The notes below the pieces were generated by a model. The model was not told where the DNA came from. It worked only from the letters and a program-made list of their open reading frames with translations, and did not search any database. Shown here in pieces: positions 8,829 through 17,286 of a stretch of DNA of 64,000 nucleotides. A program made the position numbers and the translations under genes. The first letter of the stretch is position 1, and each line of letters begins with the position of its first letter. Source of the DNA: a virus; IMG/VR virus record IMGVR_UViG_3300021088_000005, positions 1-64,000 of that record, one strand, 5' to 3'.

Positions 8829-9355
8829 TGAAATGTGCTCGCTGTAAGAAGCCGAAGCCGCCTGTTGCGTTCTGCATAGATCGTGGCAGGCGGAACGGCA
8901 GAAATTGTTGGTGCAAGAAGTGTTGTAGGAAATACGCTCAAGATCACAGAGAAAAGTATCTTCCGGGAAAAAGGAAATCAGGTCGTGAGCGCCACAGAAA
9001 ACTTAGATTTGAAGTGCTTAGTCACTATAGTAGAGGAAAGCCAAGATGCGCGTGTTGTGGAATTGGCATCCTTGAATTTCTAGGCATAGATCACATCAAT
9101 GGCGGCGGTGTTCAGCATAAACGACTCGTTCGTCATGTCTATATGTGGCTACGAAAGAATAATTTTCCAAAGGGTTTTAGGGTTTTGTGCCACAACTGTA
9201 ATCAATCACTAGGAGCATACGGGTATTGTCCACATGATGCTAAACGGAGAACAGAGAGCGGTCGTAGAGGCTATCGACGGAGTGTGGGTCGTAATCAGCG
9301 GTCCGGGAAGCGGAAAAACAACATGCATGGTAGAACGATTCCTAGGGATGATTAG
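8828..9355 (+). CDS. HNH-like zinc protein
   Basis: 175 residues, TAATG start. N-terminal zinc knuckles CARC and CKKC, then CACC, IDHINGGG near 90, a basic segment and LCHNCNQSLGAYGYCPH near 125-141, the usual end of this phage HNH-like family. About 36 more residues follow, read from the start of the helicase gene in another frame. Likely a homing-type or recombination nuclease inserted upstream of the helicase. Confidence 0.65.
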   Translation: MKCARCKKPKPPVAFCIDRGRRNGRNCWCKKCCRKYAQDHREKYLPGKRKSGRERHRKLRFEVLSHYSRGKPRCACCGIGILEFLGIDHINGGGVQHKRLVRHVYMWLRKNNFPKGFRVLCHNCNQSLGAYGYCPHDAKRRTESGRRGYRRSVGRNQRSGKRKNNMHGRTIPRDD

Positions 9356-10841
9356 CAAAGGCATCCAGACCAGGGACATACTCAACCTTACCTTCACCAA
9401 TAGCGCCGCAACCGAAGCGGCAAAGCGTGTAGGACTCTTAAACGCCGAGCAAGTCTTCCGAACATTCCACTCGTTCGCGTTGGAGCTAATCAAGCGGGAG
9501 CGAGATCATGTCCCGTTCAAACTAACCGACACAGTTATCCCGGTTCGCGGAGAAGACTACCAATTGCTGTTCGATCTGGTTAAGCAGTTCCCGGCTATCT
9601 CAAGCTTTAGGACTCTGCAAGGCAAGCTATCCGAGTGGAAGCGTGCTAACATAGAGCCTCAGCAGGCGATGCAGGAGTCAATCGGCACAGAGTATTACTA
9701 CGCTCTAGCGTATGAAGAGTATGAGAAGCGGTGTCGAGAGCAGGGCTGGCTAGACTTCGACTCTTTGATGCGCGAGACCGTAAAGTTATTGGAGACCAAC
9801 GATGGAGTTAGGCAGCGTAATAAGAAACGCTATCTTTCAGTGGATGAGTGCCAAGACACAGATATTACCCAATTCCGTTTCCTACAATTATTATTCGACG
9901 GAAATATCCTTGTTGTCGGAGACGAAAATCAACTTATCTATGAGTGGCGTTCAGCACAGCCTGGTAATCTCTCAAACTTTTCTCAGAAGTTTGCCGGAGC
10001 CAGAACGCTTTATCTCGGAAGAAATTATAGAAGCACTAAACGACTTGTACAATTTTTCAAAGAAATCCTACCTGTCAACAACGGACTCGCTTCGCATATG
10101 TTAACCGACAACGAAGAAGGTGTAGAGCCGAAGCTTATTCGGTACCCGCTAGACCCGGAGTTAGAGATCGAGTCAGTTCTAGACGAAGCTAGAAAAGACC
10201 CGGAGAACTCGGTTATCATTGCCAGGACAAACAGGCAGCTATTCAATGTCCAGCGTATCGCGTCGAGCAAAGGCATTAAGTACAAGAACCTAGGCAAGAA
10301 AGATTTCTGGGAGTTGAACGAAGTCAAGGCGCTACTGAATTTAGCCAAGGATGTTAACCCTGGTCAGGACGCCGGGGAAGCGCTAAGGGATATCATTCGA
10401 GACCACAACCTATACAACCGCTACCGGGGCTCCGGGGACGCTATGAACTCTGACCCGATTGAGAACCTAAACAACGTGGTCAAGATCGCGGCTAACAAGC
10501 GGGAAACAGTTAGCGCATTCCTAGGTCGGGTTCGCAAAATGACCTATGGCAGGAAAAGTAAGAAGGAAAAGGATTTGATGCTCGCGACAGTCCATCAAGC
10601 CAAAGGCCGGGAATGGAACAATGTTTTTATTGTCGCAGCAGATCACGGCATGATGCCCCACAAAGACGGTGAGCTAACAGAGGAACGCCGGATATTCTTT
10701 GTCGCATGCAGCCGAGCAGCGAAGAACTTACAGATAAGCTGGTCAGGCAATCGCAGCATGTTTTTGAACGGTTATGAGTATGACGAGTATCAACCCGAGG
10801 AATCGGGAGAGGGGAGCGATGGCTCATCTTTACATCAATAG
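9234..10841 (+). CDS. UvrD/Rep-like SF1 DNA helicase
   Basis: 535 residues. Walker A GPGSGKTT at 23-30, motif II VDECQDTD near 203, motif III GDENQLIYEWR near 225, motif IV-like GRNYRST near 262, motif V TVHQAKGREW near 450 and motif VI RRIFFVACSRA near 484. Shorter than UvrD (about 720). Start is ATG 9234 or 9237, both inside the HNH ORF. Paired with a RecB-type nuclease immediately downstream, so the two probably process DNA ends in recombination. Confidence 0.88.
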   Translation: MMLNGEQRAVVEAIDGVWVVISGPGSGKTTCMVERFLGMISKGIQTRDILNLTFTNSAATEAAKRVGLLNAEQVFRTFHSFALELIKRERDHVPFKLTDTVIPVRGEDYQLLFDLVKQFPAISSFRTLQGKLSEWKRANIEPQQAMQESIGTEYYYALAYEEYEKRCREQGWLDFDSLMRETVKLLETNDGVRQRNKKRYLSVDECQDTDITQFRFLQLLFDGNILVVGDENQLIYEWRSAQPGNLSNFSQKFAGARTLYLGRNYRSTKRLVQFFKEILPVNNGLASHMLTDNEEGVEPKLIRYPLDPELEIESVLDEARKDPENSVIIARTNRQLFNVQRIASSKGIKYKNLGKKDFWELNEVKALLNLAKDVNPGQDAGEALRDIIRDHNLYNRYRGSGDAMNSDPIENLNNVVKIAANKRETVSAFLGRVRKMTYGRKSKKEKDLMLATVHQAKGREWNNVFIVAADHGMMPHKDGELTEERRIFFVACSRAAKNLQISWSGNRSMFLNGYEYDEYQPEESGEGSDGSSLHQ

Positions 10842-12009
10842 TCGTGGAAACCCATGGCGCAAGCATTCGTATTCTGCGGGAAACACTTTCGATCAGTGCC
10901 CGTACAAGTATTATCTACAGAAGGTCCTGGGTTGGAAAGAACGAGATAACAAGGGAAGCTTTATGTTTGGGCGGGCTCTCGAAGAGTCTATCCAATACCA
11001 CCACGACCATGCCGGAGTAGGTGCTGCGGACGATTTTCTGAGACGATGGGCTGTACACAAGGAAAACGGCAATATAACGTACACCGACAAAGAGAAAGAT
11101 TGGCACACCTGCAATAAGATGGGGCATGACATGATTCGACTGTACGTGGCTGTGCAACCGAAGCTACCGATCCCGCTAGGCGGTAGGTCGGTATTCCAGC
11201 GAGAGTATGCTAAGGAAGTATTTCCAGGAGACCCTAATTATGGAGGAATTGAAGACGCAGGTAAACTCGATATTGTATCGTATGTCGAACCTAATCACCC
11301 GATGCTTCCGAAAGTCGAGTGGGATTTGCGATGGGGACATGTTCGGCCTGTCATCGTGGACATTAAGACATCAGCGGTCGATTTTCCTGAACAGCCTGGG
11401 ATGGCAGGGTTTGACACTCAGTTACGTCGCTATTCGTGGTTGTCGGGGATTCGAGACGTATCGCTTCTATGGTTCAAGAAATCCGGTTTGGGATACAAGA
11501 AGGGGTATTCCGTCACTTTCATTGAGCCCGCAGGACATTATTTGGCTGGAGACGAAGCTGTAGTTGCTAAGGTAGACGGTGACAACCTGTGGCTTGTCCA
11601 TAACGATTTTATGGTAGAAGAAATGGACAAGGCGCAAGGTAAGAAGGGAGACAAACTGGATACTACAGACGAAGCTAAACAGCGGCAGGAGAATTGGCTC
11701 AATCAGTTTGGACTACGTGTACCAGCCAATTTCATGACCCGTCAGCGCATGCAGTTTAACGCCGGACGAGTGTCAGATCAATCCGCAGAAGATGCTGGGA
11801 GAATTGCTGCGCGGCAGATCATCGGGATTGTCAATGCGTGGAAGAGCCAAGAGTGGCCGAATACATTCGGCATTCGCTATCCTAGGGACGACCGCAATGA
11901 TTCGTTTTTCCGAGCGTTCGTGCTAGGAGACGAGAACTACAAGAAACAGAACTTCACTAAGTCAGATGAGGAATCGTTTGACGACTTATTCACGGAGGAT
12001 TCGCAGTGA
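10819..12009 (+). CDS. PD-(D/E)XK (RecB/Cas4-like) nuclease
   Basis: 396 residues from ATG 10819 (GGGGAG upstream), overlapping the helicase end. SYSAGNTFDQCPYKYY at 18-32 is the typical N-terminal helix, GRALEE at 51-56 follows, and the catalytic core is D151, then VDIKTS with D181 and K183, then Q201-xxx-Y205. The family cuts DNA with divalent metal. It forms a helicase-nuclease pair with the upstream gene, recalling AddAB split into small parts. Confidence 0.8.
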   Translation: MAHLYINSRGNPWRKHSYSAGNTFDQCPYKYYLQKVLGWKERDNKGSFMFGRALEESIQYHHDHAGVGAADDFLRRWAVHKENGNITYTDKEKDWHTCNKMGHDMIRLYVAVQPKLPIPLGGRSVFQREYAKEVFPGDPNYGGIEDAGKLDIVSYVEPNHPMLPKVEWDLRWGHVRPVIVDIKTSAVDFPEQPGMAGFDTQLRRYSWLSGIRDVSLLWFKKSGLGYKKGYSVTFIEPAGHYLAGDEAVVAKVDGDNLWLVHNDFMVEEMDKAQGKKGDKLDTTDEAKQRQENWLNQFGLRVPANFMTRQRMQFNAGRVSDQSAEDAGRIAARQIIGIVNAWKSQEWPNTFGIRYPRDDRNDSFFRAFVLGDENYKKQNFTKSDEESFDDLFTEDSQ

Positions 12010-12176
12010 ACACAATAAAATGTAATCATGAAGGGTGTGTAGCGATTCTTGAAAGTGACATTCCATTAACAGCGGACGCAAAGTACACATGCAGACTGCA
12101 CACTCCGAAGTCACCAGAAATTCATTTCCAGGAGTATCAGTTCGACCAGAACATACCACGTACTAAGAAGGCATAG
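12006..12176 (+). CDS. small hypothetical protein, 56 aa
   Basis: GTG start in a GTGA overlap with the nuclease stop, and its TAG shares a base with the next GTG. Contains C-x4-C and C-x2-H residues that could form one zinc site. Not recognised. Confidence 0.5.
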   Translation: MNTIKCNHEGCVAILESDIPLTADAKYTCRLHTPKSPEIHFQEYQFDQNIPRTKKA

Positions 12177-12580
12177 TGACCAGGGAGCTAGACCAGCTTC
12201 GACGTATTCTAGACAGCAACGATCCGTTCATGACCGGGGGCCATCAGATTATCAAATCTGCTGGGGCTACACGTCACGCGGAGCGTATGCTACGGGTGCC
12301 TTCATGGGCCATGGATGATAATAAGATACGCGAACTAGTTAAGCGGTGTTTTCCTAACCCGGCGCAACGTGATCGAGCCGCTAGAATGGTACGCATTATT
12401 TATTTGTACTATCGAACAGGTTTGCCCGCCACACACATAGCGGAAGACCTGCACTTGAGTTTGAAAGCCGTTAAGCACATAATTAGTCGTGCCAACAAGA
12501 CAATGGTGCGTCCAGCCAAGCCGAGAGGAAGGCCGAGAAAGGAAACAAATGGAGAAAATAACAATTCAGTTTCCCTTTAG
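12176..12580 (+). CDS. helix-turn-helix protein with AT-hook tail
   Basis: 134 residues from GTG 12176 (TAGTG overlap). The middle (about 43-110) has a sigma-region-4-like HTH: LYYRTGLPATHIAEDLHLS then a recognition-type helix. It ends with RPAKPRGRPRK, a typical AT-hook. The region from P-S-W-A-M-D to the AT-hook is clearly related to the C-terminal half of the next gene. Probably a sequence-specific DNA-binding protein, either a regulator or a remnant of a homing endonuclease DNA-binding domain. Confidence 0.6.
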   Translation: MTRELDQLRRILDSNDPFMTGGHQIIKSAGATRHAERMLRVPSWAMDDNKIRELVKRCFPNPAQRDRAARMVRIIYLYYRTGLPATHIAEDLHLSLKAVKHIISRANKTMVRPAKPRGRPRKETNGENNNSVSL

Positions 12581-13118
12581 TCCGATAGTTTATGTTTATT
12601 GGGGAGACGCAGACTACGAATGTCTCTATGTTGGACAGAGCGGTTTTGGCTTAGCACGCCCGTTTGATAAAAATCACAAAATGTACAGCCACAGGAAAGA
12701 AGTATCTTCTATTGATATCTATCAGCTAGAATCAGGAGAAGAGGCCAGGATTGTAGAAGATGCGTTAACTCAATTACTCAACCCGAAATACGATGAGAGC
12801 AACTTAGCAGGAAACGGACGAAAGCTCCATATTAAGCGCATATCAAATCCCCCGGCATGGGCTTTAGATAGGGACAAAGTGTTAAGTTATCTAAGGTCTA
12901 GGTTTCCTAATTGGGAAACAAATAAGAGTCAAAGAAAAACCGCTAATCGTCTGCTTCAGATTATTCGCCTCTACTACGGGTTAGGCTTCACTAGGGGTAT
13001 AGTAGCTAGAAGGCTGAACACGACGCAAGGCGCGATAGGGCAGGTACTACGTAGGCTGAACAAGGCAGTGGATAGGCCAGCAAAACGACCTGGTAGGCCG
13101 AGAAAAACGACCTGGTAG
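12549..13118 (+). CDS. GIY-YIG nuclease fused to HTH/AT-hook domain
   Basis: 189 residues from ATG 12549, inside the end of the previous gene. N-terminal GIY-YIG pattern: VYVYWGD at ~11-17 and LYVGQS at ~24-29, then an Arg and an Asn (LNPKYDE) near 80. From about residue 100 a domain parallels the previous protein: PPAWALDRDK, RFPN, IIRLYYGLG, RLNTT, RPAKRPGRPRK. A homing-endonuclease-like protein. The final Thr-Thr-Trp-stop arises from a 22-base tandem duplication. Confidence 0.65.
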   Translation: MEKITIQFPFSPIVYVYWGDADYECLYVGQSGFGLARPFDKNHKMYSHRKEVSSIDIYQLESGEEARIVEDALTQLLNPKYDESNLAGNGRKLHIKRISNPPAWALDRDKVLSYLRSRFPNWETNKSQRKTANRLLQIIRLYYGLGFTRGIVARRLNTTQGAIGQVLRRLNKAVDRPAKRPGRPRKTTW

Positions 13119-13129
13119 GCCGAGAAAAA
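13086..13129 (+). repeat. perfect 22-bp tandem duplication
   Basis: Bases 13086-13107 and 13108-13129 are identical. Because 22 is not a multiple of three, the second copy is read in another frame and supplies the TAG that ends the GIY-YIG gene. The 96 bases after it up to 13225 hold nothing I recognise except the ribosome site of the next gene. Confidence 0.9.
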
Positions 13130-13225
13130 TTACCGGGGCCATAGGGACACCTAGTGGGACACAGGGCGACGATAGCCATACTTCCCTATGATAATCTAGG
13201 CCAATTTACTGAATCCAAGGGAGAT

Positions 13226-13765
13226 ATGGAGATAAAGAAGATCAAGGTACACACCTGCAATCAGAAGATCGAAGGCTATGTAGTAGACAAATGCAAATGC
13301 CGCAGGTACGTGACCAACGAAAAGGCGGAAGAGTTAATCGGGGACGGCTTCGCAGCCTATGTAATCAAGTCGCTCAGCACTATAACAATCGAAGAAGCGT
13401 GCCCTATCTGCGCTGGTACAGACATTAAGAAGTCGTGCAGGTTATGCGGCAAGTCCGGGAAAGTTGAACGGGAAAAGGTCCACATTGAATTGGGTGAGGA
13501 TATTTACATGCGCCCGTTCCTCAAAACCCCCAGGACAGCAACTATCGAGGAAGAGCACATCGAGTACGCATATGTCAAAGGCGATAAAGACGCCATCAAG
13601 CGTATCGAGCTATACAACCAAATGTGCCAAGCTAGCCTAGCCAGATTAGGCGCTGAACTTCACGATTCGCGCACCAAAGAGATTATGGTAGAAGGAAAGC
13701 CGGAGCCCGAGAATAATGCTAAGAAGTGGGAAGGCCGCGACTTTGATTGGGGCAAGAGCATATGA
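13226..13765 (+). CDS. hypothetical protein with DnaJ-type zinc knuckles
   Basis: 179 residues from ATG 13226, with AAGGGAGA upstream. CKC near 22, then CPIC and CRLCGKSGK at about 59-78, resembling half of a DnaJ cysteine-rich domain. The rest is helical and charged. No function assigned. Followed in overlap by a MazG-like gene. Confidence 0.6.
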   Translation: MEIKKIKVHTCNQKIEGYVVDKCKCRRYVTNEKAEELIGDGFAAYVIKSLSTITIEEACPICAGTDIKKSCRLCGKSGKVEREKVHIELGEDIYMRPFLKTPRTATIEEEHIEYAYVKGDKDAIKRIELYNQMCQASLARLGAELHDSRTKEIMVEGKPEPENNAKKWEGRDFDWGKSI

Positions 13766-14070
13766 ACAAGAACCAATTCCTACTACTCAAGCTTGCTGAA
13801 GAGTGCGCCGAAGTAGCTCATGTCGCTATGAAACAGATTCAATTTGGCAAGAACAACATCCGCAAAGACAAGACAGACACTAACACCGAGCGCTTGAAAG
13901 ACGAAGTCATGGACCTATTCGCCATGGTCACTCTACTAATAAAGGCCGAAGAGATTCCGTTCATTTGGGACGACGAGATGGCCGAAGCTAGAGCGCGTAA
14001 GGTAGAGAAGATGCAGAAGTATCTCGACCAGTCATTCAAATTAGGACAACTACCGGAGATAAAACTGTGA
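13762..14070 (+). CDS. MazG-like pyrophosphohydrolase (second)
   Basis: 102 residues from ATG 13762. LAEECAEVAHVAMK at 10-23 and LKDEVMDLFAMV near 50-61 give the EXXE...EXXD pattern of all-alpha NTP pyrophosphatases. More compact than the copy at 4036 and not a close duplicate. Likely acts on the nucleotide pool or on an alarmone signal. Confidence 0.7.
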   Translation: MNKNQFLLLKLAEECAEVAHVAMKQIQFGKNNIRKDKTDTNTERLKDEVMDLFAMVTLLIKAEEIPFIWDDEMAEARARKVEKMQKYLDQSFKLGQLPEIKL

Positions 14071-14471
14071 CCGAAGAAAACGATTTCATAGTAGATCAGA
14101 ACCCGGAAGCGACTAAGGAAGGTATCGAAGCCGCTGCCGCCGCGTTGGAAGAAATCAGAAATCGATCCTTCTCCGGGCGAAATCCACATTTAGGTCGCAT
14201 GATAAATTGTGCATTTTGTGGCTTACGACACAGGGAGAATCATTTTCCTGAGTGCAAGCAGACTTTCGCTACTAAGACTCGCGAAGGCGACCCGATCCAG
14301 GGCGAACTACAGCCGCCAGAAGGATTGACCAATCTAACCGCAAGACAAACCTACGGTGCTGCTATGTTTAATAAACGTAGGCAGAAACCGCGTACCCGCC
14401 CTACCAAACCACTGACGAAGTGGCAAAGAATAATAGTCGAAGCGCATAAGAGGAAGCATGCTAAAGCTTAA
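14067..14471 (+). CDS. hypothetical zinc-finger protein
   Basis: 134 residues, GTG start in a GTGA overlap. CAFCGLRHRENHFPEC near 48-63 forms a CCHC-type knuckle. The C-terminus is Arg/Lys/Pro-rich (RRQKPRTRPTKP), suggesting nucleic-acid binding. Not recognised further. Confidence 0.55.
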   Translation: MTEENDFIVDQNPEATKEGIEAAAAALEEIRNRSFSGRNPHLGRMINCAFCGLRHRENHFPECKQTFATKTREGDPIQGELQPPEGLTNLTARQTYGAAMFNKRRQKPRTRPTKPLTKWQRIIVEAHKRKHAKA

Positions 14472-14865
14472 AATCTGGCTGTATAAACATCTTAGAGCAC
14501 GTTTTGCTAGGCTCGAACGAGAAGTTATACAAGCCTACGAATATGAGAAGGCCGAACTAGCGCAAAAGAAGTTTCGTAGAAATATGACCGCATCGCGCTA
14601 CAGAACACTTACGTCTCGCCCTGACCAGGAAGAATGCGGTCATCTAAAAGGTCATAGTAAATGGTACGGGTCTAGCAAGTTTCCGCGAAATGACTACGCT
14701 ATCTCATGGCACATTCATGCGGACGCGCACCACGAAGTAAAATGTATGATATGCGGAAAGCAGTTCGATCCGAAAGACCCGGAAACTCGTAGGATGATGG
14801 ATAGTTCTACAAATTCGATTACGGCTAGCGAAGTAGGGCTATTCATCCCAAGGAAGGCGCAATGA
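14458..14865 (+). CDS. hypothetical protein, 135 aa
   Basis: Overlaps the previous gene by 14 bases and ends in the ATGA of the next. Basic helical N-terminus, then C-x-H and CMIC cysteines with a W-H-I-H-A-D-A-H-H histidine cluster near 80-90, compatible with a zinc fold. Function unknown. Confidence 0.5.
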   Translation: MLKLKIWLYKHLRARFARLEREVIQAYEYEKAELAQKKFRRNMTASRYRTLTSRPDQEECGHLKGHSKWYGSSKFPRNDYAISWHIHADAHHEVKCMICGKQFDPKDPETRRMMDSSTNSITASEVGLFIPRKAQ

Positions 14866-15794
14866 GCTACGCCCCGCATATCATAATGTACCATAACAAC
14901 TGTCCTGACGGATTTACCGCAGCGTATGTCGCAAAATTACGGTATCCGTTCGCGCAGCTAGTAGGTCTAGATCACGGCTTGTCCGAAGAATACATCACTT
15001 CGTTAATCTCGGGGTGCGCCGAAACGGACGTGTTGATGGTTGACTTCAGCTTCCGGACTCGCGAGCAGAACGACATGCTAGCTAAATCTGCTCTGTCATT
15101 ACGAATTCTAGACCACCACAAGACCGCCCAGAAAGTCCTGGAAGGCGCACCGTACGCTACGTTTGATTTAGAGCGATCCGGCGCAGGACTAGCATGGGAC
15201 TTTCTATTCGGAAAAGATAGCCGCGAAGCATGCTACGATGGAGACTTCGAAGACAGACCATGGTATGTTGACTACGTAGAAGATCGCGACCTATGGCGTT
15301 TCAAGCTGCCCATGTCCCGAGAAGTCAACGCATATATCATGACCTTCCCGTACGATATCACCGGATGGGATAAGATGGTTAACTCCGGCTTCATGTACGC
15401 GGCAACCGCAGGCGAAGCGGTTATTCTACAGATCGAGAAATATGTCCGTGAGGCAGTCAAGCAGGCCCAGGCGGGTACTCTGAACATCGGAGACAAGCAC
15501 TACACAGTCGGGATTGTGAACATTCCGTACCTCAATACTTCGGAAGTCGGGCACGCATTGGCGGCTAGGTACGACATCGGGCTCGGATGGTTTGAACGGG
15601 CTGACGGCATAATCCAGTTTTCGGCTCGGTCAATAGGAGATATAGACGTATCAGTGATCGCCCAGGCATTCGGCGGAGGCGGGCATAAGAACGCGGCGGG
15701 CTGGCAGGTCCCGGTAGGCAAAGGACGCGAAATAATCGATACAATTCTAGGAAGAGTTCACCCGGAGCCAGAGCAGGCATTTGGAGCGTACTAA
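14862..15794 (+). CDS. DHH-superfamily phosphoesterase
   Basis: 310 residues. H11 and D16 in YHNNCPDGFTAAYVA, D61 in VDFSF, the DHH triad D84-H85-H86, and a C-terminal DHHA1-type GGGGHKNAAGW near 268-278. These are the metal and substrate residues of DHH/DHHA1 enzymes (NrnA, RecJ, GdpP relatives). Possible substrates are oligoribonucleotides, cyclic dinucleotide products or pAp. Destroying signalling nucleotides would be a plausible anti-defence role, but that is inference. Confidence 0.8.
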   Translation: MSYAPHIIMYHNNCPDGFTAAYVAKLRYPFAQLVGLDHGLSEEYITSLISGCAETDVLMVDFSFRTREQNDMLAKSALSLRILDHHKTAQKVLEGAPYATFDLERSGAGLAWDFLFGKDSREACYDGDFEDRPWYVDYVEDRDLWRFKLPMSREVNAYIMTFPYDITGWDKMVNSGFMYAATAGEAVILQIEKYVREAVKQAQAGTLNIGDKHYTVGIVNIPYLNTSEVGHALAARYDIGLGWFERADGIIQFSARSIGDIDVSVIAQAFGGGGHKNAAGWQVPVGKGREIIDTILGRVHPEPEQAFGAY

Positions 15795-15803
15795 GAATAA
15801 AGC

Positions 15804-15832
15804 TTGACATCGAAACCAGGTTGTGGTATTAT
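15804..15832 (+). promoter_or_regulatory. sigma-70-type promoter P2
   Basis: TTGACA 15804-15809, 17-base spacer, TATTAT 15827-15832, in the 55-base gap after the DHH gene. Short leader with GGGAG before ATG 15850. Confidence 0.85.
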
Positions 15833-15849
15833 CTTAATCGGGAGAAATC

Positions 15850-16449
15850 ATGAGCGCTTATATCAAGAATTTCAAATCAAACGCGGACATCATAGAGCAG
15901 TACGCGGCTGCTGCTGACGCCCTAGCCAACGCGGTGGTGCATTTGGCTTGGTACGGTTACGGGAGCTATTGTGGTAGCTCTCTCGTTGTGTTCGAGAAAG
16001 ATGGCAAGCTGTATGAAGTCAATGGCTCACACTGTTCGTGTAATGGTCTTGAGGGCCAATGGACTCCGGAAGAAACAACCTGGGAAGCTCTAAAAATGCG
16101 CGATTTAAGCGGTGCCGGATGTGATGGTAGCAGGGAGGCGCAAGACTTGCTGGCGGTGCTTGTTAACCAGCACTTAAATGGTCCTGTTAAGATTTGGATA
16201 GTCGAAGGTACAACCGGGGAGTATTCGGACGCTAGCTATTGGGCTGTCTGCGCCTACAAGACCAAAGAGCAGGCGGAAGAACACGCACGTAACGCTATGC
16301 TTCGCGGCAAGGAAATACAGAAGCAGCACCCTGGGCACACCTACCACAATTGGGACGAAAACCGTGTCAAGAACGAGTTCGATCCGAACATGAGATCGGA
16401 CTACACCGGAACCGAGTACTACACAGTCGAAACCGAACTGAAAGACTAA
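15850..16449 (+). CDS. conserved-looking hypothetical protein, 199 aa
   Basis: First gene after P2. Contains a Gly/Ser/Cys-rich segment with CSCNGLEGQW near 60-70, and a C-terminal half that reads like a small alpha/beta domain (KIWIVEGTTGEYSD, YKTKEQAEEHA). No signal peptide. I do not recognise a function. Confidence 0.6.
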   Translation: MSAYIKNFKSNADIIEQYAAAADALANAVVHLAWYGYGSYCGSSLVVFEKDGKLYEVNGSHCSCNGLEGQWTPEETTWEALKMRDLSGAGCDGSREAQDLLAVLVNQHLNGPVKIWIVEGTTGEYSDASYWAVCAYKTKEQAEEHARNAMLRGKEIQKQHPGHTYHNWDENRVKNEFDPNMRSDYTGTEYYTVETELKD

Positions 16450-16450
16450 A

Positions 16451-17125
16451 ATGTCAATTACGGTCATAGGCGACATCCATGGACGAACCAAAACGTACCA
16501 GAAGTGGCTTCGAGATAATCTCGACCCGGACCACCGAAGTATCCAAATCGGAGACATGGGACTCGGGTTCGCCGGAGTTGGATTGCCAGCCCCAGGACAG
16601 CCGATTCTGGGCATGTCACATAGATTTTTCCGGGGAAATCATGACTCCCCAGAAAAGTGCCGAGCGCACAAGAATTATCTCGGAGATTACGGCTATCTTA
16701 AGGAAGACTCTTTGTTCTGGTGCGCCGGAGCGTTCTCAATCGACCGAGATTTCCGGATCGAAGGGGTCAGTTGGTGGAGAGACGAAGAGCTAAGCTACCA
16801 GGAACTAGGCGCAGCTAGCTACAAGTATGTCACATCGAAGCCGCGTTTCATGCTGTCACACGAAGCGCCAGCAAAAGCGGCGGAAGTTTTGTTGTACAAC
16901 CTGGAAGGCCCGTACTTCGCAGCTAAGGGCGGGTGTGTAAATAGCCGTACCGCGCAAGCTTTGATGCACATGTTAGACCAGCACCAGCCGGAGAAATGGG
17001 TTTTCGGGCACTACCACGTCAATAGAAGTTTCTACGTACCGGGTTTCAAGACCGAGTTTATTTGTGTCGGAGGAATCATGGACGATTACGGACAGCCACA
17101 CACGTACGAATTGGAGACCAAATGA
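16451..17125 (+). CDS. calcineurin-like metallophosphoesterase
   Basis: 224 residues. Metal-binding motifs in order: GDIHG at 7-11, GDMG near 36-39, GNHD near 60-63, SHEAP near 137 and GHYH near 180-183. Hydrolyses phosphodiester or phosphomonoester bonds. Candidate substrates include nucleotides and RNA/DNA ends. Starts two bases after the previous stop. One of two such enzymes within 2 kb. Confidence 0.8.
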   Translation: MSITVIGDIHGRTKTYQKWLRDNLDPDHRSIQIGDMGLGFAGVGLPAPGQPILGMSHRFFRGNHDSPEKCRAHKNYLGDYGYLKEDSLFWCAGAFSIDRDFRIEGVSWWRDEELSYQELGAASYKYVTSKPRFMLSHEAPAKAAEVLLYNLEGPYFAAKGGCVNSRTAQALMHMLDQHQPEKWVFGHYHVNRSFYVPGFKTEFICVGGIMDDYGQPHTYELETK

Positions 17126-17286
17126 CAGTAGAAGTTCATTTGTATACGCAGTCAAATGCAGTCAAGATCGCTGATGTCCGCAACACATATACAGAGGATG
17201 GTTTGTACTGCGCAATGCTTAACGATCAGGTGACAGTGTACAAGTTTCCGTATCAACATATTTTCAGAATTAAGGAAACTAGCTGA
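17122..17286 (+). CDS. small hypothetical protein, 54 aa
   Basis: ATG 17122 in an ATGA overlap with the previous stop, and TGATG-type overlap with the next gene. Beta-rich and without recognisable motif. Confidence 0.5.
   Translation: MTVEVHLYTQSNAVKIADVRNTYTEDGLYCAMLNDQVTVYKFPYQHIFRIKETS

Noticed and set aside
9234-12009. Complete AddAB or RecBCD locus
   Set aside because: Both proteins are far smaller than AddA/AddB and lack the second nuclease and Chi-recognition regions.
12176-12580. Sigma factor
   Set aside because: Only one HTH resembling region 4 is present and the rest matches the homing-nuclease paralogue rather than sigma regions 2-3.
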